DNA of 64,000 bases. Source: Desulfobacca acetoxidans DSM 11109 (GTDB lineage Bacteria; Desulfobacterota; Desulfobaccia; Desulfobaccales; Desulfobaccaceae). The stretch's first letter is position 1. Every line of letters begins with the position of its first letter. Where the stretch lies: contig NC_015388.1 of the NCBI RefSeq assembly GCF_000195295.1, positions 2,046,001-2,110,000 on the forward strand. The letters are read 5' to 3'. Positions 17,431 to 26,458 of this stretch are shown here, piece by piece. The notes under the pieces were generated by a model. It ran no database searches. It was not told where the DNA came from and saw only the letters and a program-made list of their open reading frames with translations. The position numbers and the translations under genes are program-made.

Positions 17431-18190
17431 CTTCCTCCTCCCGGCCCAGATACGCTTCGATAACCTGCGGGTTCTGCCGGATGGCCTTGGGCGGTCCCTG
17501 GGCGATGACCCGCCCCTGGTCAAAGACCACGATCCGGCTGCTGATATTCATGACTAGGTTCATATCGTGTTCGATGAGCAGGACGGTAATATGCCGCTGT
17601 TGGATATTGTCAATGAGCGCCATCAGATCTTCGGTTTCCCTCGGATTCATGCCGGCTGCGGGTTCGTCTAACAGCAGCAGGCGAGGGTTGAGGGCCATGG
17701 CTCGGGCGATCTCCAGGCGCCGCTGGTCGCCGTAGGCCAGACTGTCCGCCGCCCAATGCTCTTTATCCGCCAGACCCACGAAGTCCAGCAACTCCCGGGC
17801 GAAGTCGGCACTCCGGCGCTCCTGGCGGCGGACCGCAGGCAGATTCAGTAAGGTCGCCAGCAGATTGCCATGCAGATGCAGGTGTTGGCCCACAAGGACA
17901 TTTTCGAGAACCGACAGGCCGCTGAAAAGCTGGATGTTTTGAAAGGTGCGGGCCAGGCCGAGGCGGGCGATGCGGTGCGGCGGCAGATAGCTAAGTTCCC
18001 TGCCGTCCAGGCGTATCGAACCGGAGCTAGGAGGCAGGATGCCGCTGATGAGGTTGAAACAGGTGGTCTTGCCGGCTCCATTGGGGCCGATAAGCGCCTG
18101 CACCACTCCCATCCGGACGTCAAACGTGACGCCGTTCAAGGCCTGGAGTCCACCGAAAGATTTACTGAGGTTGTTGATCTCTAAAAGCAT
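17417..18190 (-). CDS. livG: Branched-chain amino acid type ABC transporter ATP-binding protein LivG
   Basis: 257-residue ABC ATPase. Walker A is GPNGAGKTT, the signature is an atypical LAYGDQRRLEIARAM in place of LSGGQ, and Walker B is LLLLDEPAAGMNP, as usual for LivG. It energises import of branched-chain amino acids or, in this operon, possibly aromatic acids. The 3' end overlaps paaK. With LivF it would form the nucleotide-binding pair under the LivH/LivM membrane subunits. Confidence 0.9.
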   Translation of the reverse strand: MLLEINNLSKSFGGLQALNGVTFDVRMGVVQALIGPNGAGKTTCFNLISGILPPSSGSIRLDGRELSYLPPHRIARLGLARTFQNIQLFSGLSVLENVLVGQHLHLHGNLLATLLNLPAVRRQERRSADFARELLDFVGLADKEHWAADSLAYGDQRRLEIARAMALNPRLLLLDEPAAGMNPRETEDLMALIDNIQQRHITVLLIEHDMNLVMNISSRIVVFDQGRVIAQGPPKAIRQNPQVIEAYLGREEEDGDV

Positions 18191-18279
18191 CGATTATGCT
18201 GACAGGTTGGCCGGTAGATCGTGTCCGCCCTAATTTTATGTGATGATTAATACATAGATCATATTTGCCGCTAAATTCA

Positions 18280-19005
18280 CTATTCCCAGACTTCCTGGTA
18301 GCCTTTTCCGAGATAGGCCCGTTTAACTTCGTTGTGATTCATCAGATCCGCAGCGGAGCCGTCGAGGCTGATGCCGCCGGTCTCCATGACATAACCGCGG
18401 TCGGCCACCTTCAGGGCCGCTCGGGCATTCTGTTCGATGAGCAGGATAGTGGCACCGGTTTTCTGCAGACCGACGATGATCTCAAAGACGTGTCTGACCA
18501 ATCTCGGCGCCAGGCCCATGGAAGGCTCATCCAGGAGCAATAGTTTGGGACGCGCCATAAGCGCCCGGGCTATAGCCAAGATCTGTTGTTCTCCACCGCT
18601 GAGAGTGCCTGCCGGTTGTTTGGATCGTTCTTTGAGGATGGGGAAGCGTCGCTGGATGTCCTCAAGATCAGCCCTGACAGACTTATGGTCGTGGCGGGCA
18701 AAAGCGCCCAACTCGAGGTTGGCCGCGACACTGAGGGAACTGAAGACCCGACGACCTTCGGGAACATGGGCGATGCCGCGCAGGACGATCTGGTCGGCAC
18801 TTAGGCGGCTGATATCTTCCCCCAAAAATTCAATTTTGCCTTTCCGGGGCCGGAGCAGGCCGGAGATGGTCCGTAGCGTAGTAGTCTTGCCGGCGCCGTT
18901 GGCCCCTAACAGGGTGACGATCTCGCCTGGACGGACGTGCAGAGAAACGCCCTTGAGGACGTGTAACCTGCCGTAATAGCTGTGGACGCTTTTCAGAGTG
19001 AGCAT
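18280..19005 (-). CDS. livF: Branched-chain amino acid type ABC transporter ATP-binding protein LivF
   Basis: 241-residue ABC ATPase with Walker A GANGAGKTT, signature LSGGEQQILAIARALM and Walker B LLLLDEPSMGLAP, the standard LivF version. It lies 42 bases downstream of livM and about 90 bases upstream of livG in one minus-strand operon. Confidence 0.9.
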   Translation of the reverse strand: MLTLKSVHSYYGRLHVLKGVSLHVRPGEIVTLLGANGAGKTTTLRTISGLLRPRKGKIEFLGEDISRLSADQIVLRGIAHVPEGRRVFSSLSVAANLELGAFARHDHKSVRADLEDIQRRFPILKERSKQPAGTLSGGEQQILAIARALMARPKLLLLDEPSMGLAPRLVRHVFEIIVGLQKTGATILLIEQNARAALKVADRGYVMETGGISLDGSAADLMNHNEVKRAYLGKGYQEVWE

Positions 19006-19047
19006 GGGTTTTTCTGATTCCGGCAGGAATAATCCTTGTCAGAATCT

Positions 19048-19932
19048 TTAGTTGTCGTTTTTCCTACCCGGAAGGATGAATTTGCGGCTTAATTTGCCAC
19101 CGCCCAACAGACCCTGGGGACGCCAGATGAGCATCACGATCAGGAGGCCGCCATACGCCAGATCCTGATAGTCGGCAAACCGCCGGAGCATCTCCGGCAA
19201 AGCGGTCAGGATGCAGGCGCCGAGCACTGACCCGAGGATGCTGCCCATTCCCCCCAGGACCACCATGGTCAGGATCAGGATGGAAGTGTGCAGGCCGAAA
19301 CTTTCAGGATTGATAAAAGTAATATAGTGGGCGTATAGAGACCCAGCGAGACCTGCCAGACCGGCGGACAGGGCAAAGATGGCAATTTTGTAGGCCGCAG
19401 TGTTGATACCCATCACATTAGCAGTGATCTCATGATCCCGGATGGCTTTCAGGGCCCGCCCATGGCGGGAGTTGACCAGACGATGGATGAACAGCAGAGT
19501 AAGGGCAACTGCTAGAACCACCAACATCAGATACCAGCCTTTGAGGCGGAAATTCAAGTCGAACATTGTGGGCGCCGGAATGCGGGTGATGCCGTCCGGA
19601 CCACCGGTGATATCCAGGTTTAACAGGACCAGGTCGATAATAACGCCAAATCCCAGGGTGACGATAGCAAGATAGTCATCCTTAAGTCGGAGAGTAGGAA
19701 TCCCCAGTGAAAGGCCGAAAAGGGCAGCAACAATCATCGCGGTCAAAAGGGCCAGGAGAAACGGGAAGTGCCAATGAATGGCTACGAGGGCCGAACTGTA
19801 GGCCCCCAGACCGTAAAAGGCCGCATGACCTAATGAAACCTGGCCGCAATAGCCGATGATGAGATTGAGGCTGAGGGCCAAGATGATGTATAAACAGGAG
19901 ATAATGGCTAAATGTAAGAAATATTCGGTCAT
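19048..19932 (-). CDS. livM: Branched-chain amino acid type ABC transporter permease LivM
   Basis: 294-residue inner-membrane permease with about eight to nine spans. LNLIIGYCGQVSLGHAAFYG near the N-terminus and SRHGRALKAIRDHE in the cytoplasmic loop, the contact with the ATPases, are LivM landmarks. GGMGSILGSVLGA lies near the end. It follows livH by about 40 bases. Confidence 0.9.
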   Translation of the reverse strand: MTEYFLHLAIISCLYIILALSLNLIIGYCGQVSLGHAAFYGLGAYSSALVAIHWHFPFLLALLTAMIVAALFGLSLGIPTLRLKDDYLAIVTLGFGVIIDLVLLNLDITGGPDGITRIPAPTMFDLNFRLKGWYLMLVVLAVALTLLFIHRLVNSRHGRALKAIRDHEITANVMGINTAAYKIAIFALSAGLAGLAGSLYAHYITFINPESFGLHTSILILTMVVLGGMGSILGSVLGACILTALPEMLRRFADYQDLAYGGLLIVMLIWRPQGLLGGGKLSRKFILPGRKNDN

Positions 19933-19974
19933 GATTGTATGACGTTTGGTTTTTCCCGCGTTCCGTTTGAGGCT

Positions 19975-20838
19975 CTAGTGGCCGCGGCTGCCTAACAGAC
20001 CGCGGGGCCGCACCAAAAGAACGACGATGAGTATGGCGAAGGCAATGGCATCTTTATAGCCCGAAGACAGATAAGCCGCTCCCAAGTTTTCCGCTACTCC
20101 AAGGATCAACCCCCCAATGATGGCCCCCGGGATATTGCCCACCCCGCCCAACACCGCCGCACTGAAGGCCTTGAGACCGGGCAGGAGACCCATCCGGGGA
20201 TACGTCGCGTTATAGTAAATGGCCATCATAATGCCGGCGGCGCCGCTGAGGGCAGAGCCGATGACAAAGGTCAGGGTAATCATGCGGTCAACATTAATCC
20301 CCATCAGCCGGGCAGTATCCTGATCCAGGGCCGTAGCGACGATGGCCTTGCCGAACCGGGTGTATCTCACAAAAACCATCAGGAGGATCATGAAGAAGAG
20401 GGCGGAAATAAAGATAGCCGCCTGCAGCGTAGATATGGATGCGCCAGCCACATCAAGGGCGGCGAACTCAAAGTGCGTCGGGAAGGAACGGTCCTCGGGG
20501 CCGAAAAGCAAGAGGGCCAGACTTTGCAGCAGGATGGAAGCCCCGATGGCGCTGATGAGCGGCACCAGAGGGTGGGCGCCTCTGAGCGGCCGGAAGGCGA
20601 ATCGCTCCAAAGCCACCCCCACCAACACCGCCACCCCCATACCAAAAAGACACGCCACGAAAAAATTCACCTGATAAGCACTCAAAAGCAGGACGGCAGC
20701 AAACGCCCCGGCCATATAAATCTCGCCTTGAGCAAAATTGATCAGGCCCAGGATGCCATAGATCATGGTATAACCCAGAGCGATGAGGGCATAAACGCTG
20801 CCGGCGGTGAGGCCGTTGAGAATCTGTTGCAAAAACAT
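19975..20838 (-). CDS. livH: Branched-chain amino acid type ABC transporter permease LivH
   Basis: 287-residue inner-membrane permease with about eight spans. The N-terminal LNGLTAGSVYALIALGYTM and INFAQGEIYM segments and the C-terminal GGVGNIPGAIIGG are LivH hallmarks. It is the first gene of livH-livM-livF-livG-paaK. There is no gene for a periplasmic binding protein (LivJ/LivK type) on either side, so that component must be encoded elsewhere. Confidence 0.9.
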   Translation of the reverse strand: MFLQQILNGLTAGSVYALIALGYTMIYGILGLINFAQGEIYMAGAFAAVLLLSAYQVNFFVACLFGMGVAVLVGVALERFAFRPLRGAHPLVPLISAIGASILLQSLALLLFGPEDRSFPTHFEFAALDVAGASISTLQAAIFISALFFMILLMVFVRYTRFGKAIVATALDQDTARLMGINVDRMITLTFVIGSALSGAAGIMMAIYYNATYPRMGLLPGLKAFSAAVLGGVGNIPGAIIGGLILGVAENLGAAYLSSGYKDAIAFAILIVVLLVRPRGLLGSRGH

Positions 20839-21020
20839 GAGCACCGGGGGTCAAGGTCCAAGGTCTCAAGACCGGGGGCCGAGGTTCGAGATTCAAGGTT
20901 GGAAAGCCCGGTCGATTGGCCAGGACATCATCTTGCTGCATACTTTTATCTTATTATCCCTGATAATGCAAGGATATGACGTTTCGGGAAAAGCGGCGGA
21001 CCGGTGGTTTTTGCCGGGAT

Positions 21021-21509
21021 TCAATATTCTTCTAACACCCGGCCGGTGGCGGTGAAGCTGATCCCCTGGTTGAGGAGCGTGCCTATCATCAGCCCCTCGA
21101 TGACGGGAGGAGATACTTTTTGCGGCGCCCGCCAACGCACGAGAAAACAGGCCTCGGAACCGGCGCTGACATCGGACTCCCGCACGTGAAACCGCACCGC
21201 CGCCAAAGGCTCCAGAGTTACGGCAGGTGGGACATAATCCCGCACCAGTTTGCCGTTTTCGTCATAATATTTCACTGAGACAATTTCAATGGGGCGCGTC
21301 GTTTCGGTATTGCGGAGACTGAGCGTGATGCCAAGATTAAAGGAATGCATTTTATCCCCGTAGTAAATGTGCGAATAGACCGGCACGTAAACCAATTGGC
21401 CCTTGGAGGGACTTCTGGTATCAGCCGGGAGGGGAACACTCAGCCAACCGGAGAGGATCAACAATGCACACCATATGACCGACCAGGTCTTCCAGGACCA
21501 CATCTTCAT
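21021..21509 (-). CDS. Exported DUF3124 protein
   Basis: 162-residue protein with a signal peptide (basic start, hydrophobic core, cleavage near residue 30, about SVPLPADT). The mature part matches my memory of DUF3124: GQLVYVPVYSHIYYGD, LGITLSLRNTE, SVKYYDENGKLVRDY and VEGLMIGT-like endings. It is predicted to be a periplasmic beta-sandwich of unknown function. AGGAGG lies five bases before the ATG at 21509; a longer frame upstream lacks support. Confidence 0.75.
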   Translation of the reverse strand: MKMWSWKTWSVIWCALLILSGWLSVPLPADTRSPSKGQLVYVPVYSHIYYGDKMHSFNLGITLSLRNTETTRPIEIVSVKYYDENGKLVRDYVPPAVTLEPLAAVRFHVRESDVSAGSEACFLVRWRAPQKVSPPVIEGLMIGTLLNQGISFTATGRVLEEY

Positions 21510-21606
21510 AGCACCCTCCTTATGGGATAACCCCCCCTGACGCCGGGACGGAGCCTTAGACTTTGGCACATGGCGTCCTGCTCCATCGCTTTCAGGCGTA
21601 GGTAAT

Positions 21607-22389
21607 TTATATCTGCAAGGCCTGAAGTAGTTGACGGTGCAGCAGGCCATTGCTAGCCGCCACGTTATCAGAGGCCAGATCAAAAGGACCGCCCCCGAAG
21701 TTCGACACCCGCCCGCCGGCCTCCTCAACGATCAACACCGCGGCGGCGGTGTCCCACGGTTTGAGCCCTTCTTCCCAGAAGCCGTCAAAGCGGCCAGCGG
21801 CCAGGCAGCTTAGATCCAGGGCGGCTGAACCGGGGCGCCGGACGCCTTCCGCCAGAGCCACCAGTTTCTTAAAACGCCTGATGGTATTTTCCAGACGTTC
21901 ATTGACGTTATAGGGAAAGCCGGTTGCTACCAAGGCCTGGTCGAGTTCTCGGACCGTCGAGACGCGTATAGGTTGCCGGTTAAGCCAGGCACCCCGCCCC
22001 CGAGCGGCTTCAAAGAGCTCTTCTCGCATAGGGTCATACACTACCCCGTAGAGTACCGCCCCCTGCTGCTGAAAAGCAATGGAAACGGCGAACATCGGGA
22101 AGCCATGCGCAAAATTGACTGTTCCGTCCAATGGATCGATAATCCAACAGTTGTCCTGGGACGACTTGGCAGAGTTCGGCGCCCCCTGTTCTTCAGCGAG
22201 AATATGATGGTTCGGGAAGACCTGCAGAAGGGTTTGAACAATTATTTCCTGGCTTTGCAGATCGCTCTCGGTTACCGGATCATGGCGGCCTTTAAGGGTG
22301 ATTTTGTGAGGCTGAGCAAAATTCCGCCGCAGCAAGGCCCCCGCCTTTAGGGCAGCCTGGCGGGCGATTTGTTGAATCTGGTCTAACAA
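21607..22389 (-). CDS. suhB: Inositol-1-monophosphatase family protein
   Basis: 260-residue Mg2+/Li+-dependent phosphatase that hydrolyses inositol monophosphate or related sugar phosphates; some members also bind RNA polymerase. The two family motifs are IDPLDGTVNFAHGFP, with the metal-binding Asp residues, and WDTAAAVLIVEEAGG. Metal ligand Glu is in HILAEEQG. It appears to start with TTG at 22389, supported by AAGGAG at normal spacing. It precedes the DUF3124 gene on the same strand, about 100 bases apart. Confidence 0.88.
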   Translation of the reverse strand: MLDQIQQIARQAALKAGALLRRNFAQPHKITLKGRHDPVTESDLQSQEIIVQTLLQVFPNHHILAEEQGAPNSAKSSQDNCWIIDPLDGTVNFAHGFPMFAVSIAFQQQGAVLYGVVYDPMREELFEAARGRGAWLNRQPIRVSTVRELDQALVATGFPYNVNERLENTIRRFKKLVALAEGVRRPGSAALDLSCLAAGRFDGFWEEGLKPWDTAAAVLIVEEAGGRVSNFGGGPFDLASDNVAASNGLLHRQLLQALQI

Positions 22390-22541
22390 CCTGAACTCCT
22401 TCTATTGACTGTAGTCTTTACTGAAAAGATTGTTTTTGGCGCCCCTTATCATGCCACTTGGGGGAGAGAGGGGATTAAAAAAGGCTTAACATATAGACTC
22501 TATGCCACTGATGTGACGTTGATCACCAGGATGTGCAAAGG

Positions 22542-23252
22542 CTATCTCCGACGGCGATTTTTGGGGCGTCGAGCGGTCTTTTGGCCTCTGCCGGAGGAGG
22601 CATCGGGAAGAAAGAGAAACACCCCCAAAAGACCGGTGAAGAATCCTCCCAGATGGGCGAACCAGGCCACCGGTCCTCCCTGGCGCAGTCCGTAGAATTG
22701 CAGCAACAGCCAGAAGCCCAGCCAGACATAGGCGGGAATGGCGATGATCTTCACCTTCACCAGCAGGTATACCAGGGTTTGCACCGGCGCCTGCGGGAAG
22801 CGGATGAGATGGGCCCCCAGGACGCCAGCGATGGCGCCACTGGCCCCAATGATGGGCGCCGACAACTTGCTGGCTGCCAGGGAGTGGATCAACAGGGAGA
22901 AGAAGCCGCAGAAGAGATAGAACCCGAGAAACCGCCAATGACCTAGTTCGCCCTCCAGGGCCTCGCCAAAGACCCAGAGAAACAGCATGTTGCCCAACAG
23001 GTGGACCCATCCGGCGTGCAGGAAGAGAGAGGTGAACATCGTAGCCGCCAGCTTGAGAGATTGCCCGGAACCGAATAGCTTTACCTGGGAAAGCTTGGCC
23101 GGGATGGCGCCTCCCTGCCAAAAGAGTTTTAAAGCAGCCTCCTGACCGATGTGCAACTGAAAAAAGAAAATGACAAAATTAAGGCTGATCAGCCCGATAG
23201 TGGCAAAAGCCCAAGAGTTCTGGGAAGCCAGACCGCGGATTGGTATCACCAT
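22542..23252 (-). CDS. Rhomboid-family intramembrane serine protease
   Basis: 236-residue inner-membrane protein with six to seven spans. The catalytic Ser is in IIGASGAIAGVLGAH and the His in WFAHLGGFFTGLL; HLLGNMLFLWVFG supplies the oxyanion-hole Asn and the L1 region. Rhomboids cut transmembrane helices of client proteins. The tail after residue 220 is strongly basic (RRPKNRRRR) and cytoplasmic. The substrate is unknown. Confidence 0.88.
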   Translation of the reverse strand: MVIPIRGLASQNSWAFATIGLISLNFVIFFFQLHIGQEAALKLFWQGGAIPAKLSQVKLFGSGQSLKLAATMFTSLFLHAGWVHLLGNMLFLWVFGEALEGELGHWRFLGFYLFCGFFSLLIHSLAASKLSAPIIGASGAIAGVLGAHLIRFPQAPVQTLVYLLVKVKIIAIPAYVWLGFWLLLQFYGLRQGGPVAWFAHLGGFFTGLLGVFLFLPDASSGRGQKTARRPKNRRRR

Positions 23253-23350
23253 AGATGCCTTGTATACCTTCTACCGGAAACTGTCTTTTCTGACTAACGA
23301 AAAGTAAGCTCTACCTAAACAATACAAATATATGCAGCCGGTCCCGGTGA

Positions 23351-24199
23351 TCACGTTGCCGCCTGTCGGAGGACAAAAGACCGGAGCGGGACGTTCAAGG
23401 CGGTGGCCACCGGATGACATTTGGCCTGCAGGAGAAAAAAAAGGCGAGGGTCATGGTAGTGCGCCAGGGTTTCGAAGTGACCCATGCCTTTGACCAAAAT
23501 GAGGTCAGCGGCGGCAAAGCTTTGTTGGAAAGCAGCGCTTGTCTCGTTCAGGACTAGACCCACGGTCAGAGCGCCGGTATCCACGATCGGCTCGAGGGCT
23601 GGACCCAGCCCGGAATCGAAGAGGTCCCGGCGGGTAAGGTCATTTTGGATGGGCCCGCCTTTAACCACGTAATGAACCTCCCAGCCGTCGAATCGGAGGA
23701 GCTCTACGAGGGGTAGATCAAAGAATTGCTCACCGGCATTGTCGGTGAGGAAGAGGAGCAGTCCGGACGGACCCTGGAGACGCTGCTGCAAAAGATCGAC
23801 CTGCGAGTCGGTAAAATGCACCGCGGAACGCATATCATTGGCGATTTCTGCCGAGCCGCGGAAAAAGTCCAAGGCGTTGCCAGCCGCCGCCAGGGCCAAC
23901 CGGGAGGTCAGATCGACCCCCCAGCGGGGGACTACTTCCGCCGCTACCTGGCGGGCGAGTTCGGTTTCGGCAATTTTCCGGCGCAGAAAAGGATCAGGAT
24001 TACCGGTAATGGTTTTGATGGCTTGATGAAAGATATTGGCAATATAGGCCGGAATAGCGCTGGGGGAAAATTCCGCCGCCAGAATTTCCCGAGCCTGGCG
24101 CCGGGCTTCGGCCTGTAAGTGCTGGTCTTCAGTAGCCAATTCTACACTCAGGTCTATCAGTTTTTCCAGGCAGGAATAACATTCAGGGCGAATGAGCAT
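23351..24199 (-). CDS. DUF89 metal-dependent phosphatase-like protein
   Basis: 282-residue protein of the DUF89/ARMT1-like family, whose studied members are metal-dependent phosphatases acting on damaged or side-product phosphometabolites. The N-terminal PECYSCLEKL has the CxxC pair of the prokaryotic subfamily. FLTDNAGEQFFDLPL carries the metal-binding Asp-Asn and Glu, and LILVKGMGHFE is the second conserved block. CAGGAG lies nine bases before the ATG. It is monocistronic; the substrate is unknown. Confidence 0.8.
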   Translation of the reverse strand: MLIRPECYSCLEKLIDLSVELATEDQHLQAEARRQAREILAAEFSPSAIPAYIANIFHQAIKTITGNPDPFLRRKIAETELARQVAAEVVPRWGVDLTSRLALAAAGNALDFFRGSAEIANDMRSAVHFTDSQVDLLQQRLQGPSGLLLFLTDNAGEQFFDLPLVELLRFDGWEVHYVVKGGPIQNDLTRRDLFDSGLGPALEPIVDTGALTVGLVLNETSAAFQQSFAAADLILVKGMGHFETLAHYHDPRLFFLLQAKCHPVATALNVPLRSFVLRQAAT

Positions 24200-24392
24200 G
24201 GGTCCGAACTCCTGGTGACAGGTAAAGATAGGATCAAGCAGAACCGACCACCAATCGGTGTGAGGGGTGCCGGCTGTACGCCCGGCCCTGGTTCACGGCT
24301 GGGACTGGCTTCCGGCAGGTATTCTGAGCTTCTGGCCTATCCGAAGCAGGTTTGGAGCTTTAAAGCCTGTTTAGAAAAATGTAATATGTTTT

Positions 24393-24530
24393 ATGTTCTC
24401 ACAGAGTTCTACATGGAAAGCCTATATAATAAAGGCAGCTTTGCGTCGACTTCGATACATACAGGAGCTTTTCCCGCAAGCAAAAGATATCAAGCGACTC
24501 GTAATTAAGCAACTGCGGCAGGTAAAATAG
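24393..24530 (+). CDS. Possible 45-residue basic peptide
   Basis: An ATG-to-TAG frame of 45 codons encodes a basic, amphipathic, mostly helical peptide that includes RYIQELFPQAKDIKRLV and ends KQLRQVK. There is no clear Shine-Dalgarno sequence, and a TATAAT lies within the frame. It could be a real small protein, the tail of a decayed gene, or chance. No family was recognised. Confidence 0.25.
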   Translation: MFSQSSTWKAYIIKAALRRLRYIQELFPQAKDIKRLVIKQLRQVK

Positions 24531-24584
24531 TTCCTTAAAGATGACCACAAGTCCGGATGCAGGTCTAACCGGGGACGATCTATT

Positions 24585-24682
24585 AAAATCCCCCTTTCAG
24601 AAAGGGGGATTTTTCCAATTAATTACCTCTTATGAAAGGGGGATTTTAACAGATTTGATCGCAACCAGGCAGAAAGGGGGAA
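24585..24682. repeat. Cluster of AATCCCCCTTT-type palindromic repeats
   Basis: AAAATCCCCCTTT-CAG-AAAGGGGGATTTTT forms a perfect hairpin at 24585-24614. Two further half-copies of GAAAGGGGGATTTT follow at about 24634-24647 and 24671-24682. This short palindrome type is common between genes of many bacteria. The first copy could also terminate transcription in both directions. Confidence 0.7.
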
Positions 24683-24718
24683 TCTTCTCGCCGCAACTTG
24701 CTCCTTTTCTCTAAATTC

Positions 24719-25321
24719 TTAGGAGCTCATTGCCGCAGTGATCTCAACCTCTTGCTGGGCCAGGGTGCGGAAGCGGTCCAGGATGGCCAAAAAGATAGGG
24801 GCTGCCTGTGGTTGACAGAGGCCTTCAATCAGCCGGGTCTCGTGTTCGGTAGCATAGTCGGCACAGTTTTGCACCTGCTTTTTGCTTTCTTCCTGCACGA
24901 ACTTTTTCAGGAAATCGTTGTTTGTCTGAATAATGTCGAAAACCGACCGCAACAGGCCGCTCTGTTGATCGAACAGAGCGTTAGTCTGCGCCACGGCCTT
25001 TTCGGAAAACAACACGCTGTTTTTTACTTTTTTCTCAATGGGTTCCCGTAAACCTCCCAACGCTTCAGTCATAAGCTGCAGTCTGGTCAACAGACTGTGG
25101 CTCCGAGCCAGTTGAATTTTATCGGCGGCGCTGGCTCTGGACATTGAGGCATCGAGTTTTTCCAAGGCCGCAGCTATATTCTTCACCGCCGCCTCCTGCA
25201 GGTTCTTGAACTGATCTAATCCGGCCAGACTGTGACGGTTGAACGCATCTCTGGCGGCGCCGATCATACCCGCCAGCTTTTCCCCGAGGGGGCCAAAATC
25301 TACCTTTTCTTGTTCTCGCAT
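24719..25321 (-). CDS. PhoU-like helical protein
   Basis: 200-residue soluble, all-helical protein. The C-terminal third, FLKKFVQEESKKQVQNCADY then HETRLIEGLCQPQAAPIFLA, resembles the PhoU-like domain that in other proteins follows Na/Pi cotransporters or stands alone as a phosphate-response regulator. AAAGGAGG at good spacing selects the ATG at 25321. No phosphate transporter lies nearby. Function beyond the fold resemblance is unknown. Confidence 0.55.
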   Translation of the reverse strand: MREQEKVDFGPLGEKLAGMIGAARDAFNRHSLAGLDQFKNLQEAAVKNIAAALEKLDASMSRASAADKIQLARSHSLLTRLQLMTEALGGLREPIEKKVKNSVLFSEKAVAQTNALFDQQSGLLRSVFDIIQTNNDFLKKFVQEESKKQVQNCADYATEHETRLIEGLCQPQAAPIFLAILDRFRTLAQQEVEITAAMSS

Positions 25322-25427
25322 TGCCAACCTCCTTTCCCAATCCATGAACCTGAATGATCCGCAGTAACTCCTAAGGTAACAATAAGCATTCTCAGAAAAA
25401 GTTCCAGGTATGGGTGAAGAGAGAATA

Positions 25428-26458
25428 TCAGGTTAAGGCATATTTCTCCCGCAGTTGCCGGGAAAGGGCCTTCACCCAACTATAGGCCTTGGCGACGGTT
25501 TTCTCCCGGTCGGGGTTGATGAGACAGCAGGTGGCCGGGCCCAACAGACTCTGGGCCAAGATCTGCTCCAGGGAGATGCCTGCCTCGGCCAAGGTCTGCC
25601 AGACACCTTCTAATACCGCAATCAGATGGTCCTGCGACTCCTGGTCAAAGGCCTCGAAACCGGTGGGTACCACCCCCCAGGCCAGCACCCCGCCGCGATC
25701 CAGAAAGCGTTTGATATCCTTTCCATAGCAGCGAAAGATTTCGGCATTGGTATAAATGTCCATCGAGAGGATATCGAGATACCGATTGAGCAAAAACTGC
25801 CAATCAGGGTTGCCGCACAGGTGGATGCCTCGTGGACGGTCAATCTGCGAGAAAAAACGGTCCATGTCCTCGGCGGCCATGCGGTCGGTATAGCCGGACA
25901 TGGAACTGAAAACAAATTGCAGGCCGGGCTCATCAATGAACATAAAGGCACCGGGATGCCTGGTCTTCAAGTGCGTCAACTGCGCCTGTGCCCGGCGGGC
26001 CATAAAATCCATTAGCATCCCTCGTACCTGGTCATTGAAAATCAGGGGCTTATCGTTCTCATCTAAAATTTTCATCCCGAAGCTCACCGGTCCCTCCAGT
26101 TGACCGCGGATGGCCGGATAAGAGCTCAGATCCATCTCCAGGAAGCGGTGATATACGACCGAATAGGTGGGGGAGATGTCAAAATAGGCCAACTCTTCCC
26201 AATGGTCCAGCATTTCCGGCAGTTCATCATAAAATTCGGCGTGTCAAACCGGATGCTGTTCTGTTCGGGCATCAACACAATACCCGGAAAGTGTTCCGCC
26301 GCCTGGACATACATATCTTCATAATAGCCAACATGCGGAAGCTGCGGCCAGAAGGGAATATCAAGGGTACGGGCCAGCTTTAGGGCCTCCTCGACGTGGT
26401 CGTGGGGCAAGATGGCCATAGCGGTGGTGAGCAGTTTGCCGGGAATTAACTGGGACAT
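25428..26458 (-). pseudogene. MetE/UroD-superfamily methyltransferase-like gene broken by a one-base frameshift
   Basis: Two overlapping frames encode one protein of about 343 residues. The first (from the ATG at 26458) reads correctly to IRFDTPNF, and the second resumes at YDELPEMLDHWEEL if one T is added to the TTTT run at 26231-26234. The joined product resembles the UroD/cobalamin-independent methionine synthase superfamily. RGIHLCGNPDW and the later GPATCCLINPD supply His, Cys and Cys in the positions of the zinc ligands of such methyltransferases. Substrate unknown, possibly a corrinoid- or thiol-linked methyl transfer. The shift may be real or a homopolymer sequencing error. Confidence 0.75.

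Larger units (their letters stand above)
24200..24718. other. Largely gene-free region with short repeats
   Basis: About 520 bases. It includes a possible 45-codon gene at 24393-24530 and the repeat cluster at 24585-24682. Bases 24300-24340 include a stretch whose reverse complement resembles the 3' end of a cobalamin riboswitch, but the rest of that fold is absent. Confidence 0.4.

Noticed and set aside
24290-24345. Possible cobalamin riboswitch (minus strand) before the DUF89 gene
   Set aside because: Only a stretch like GAAGCTCAGAATACCTGCC matches the 3' end of the class; the conserved core that should precede it is absent.
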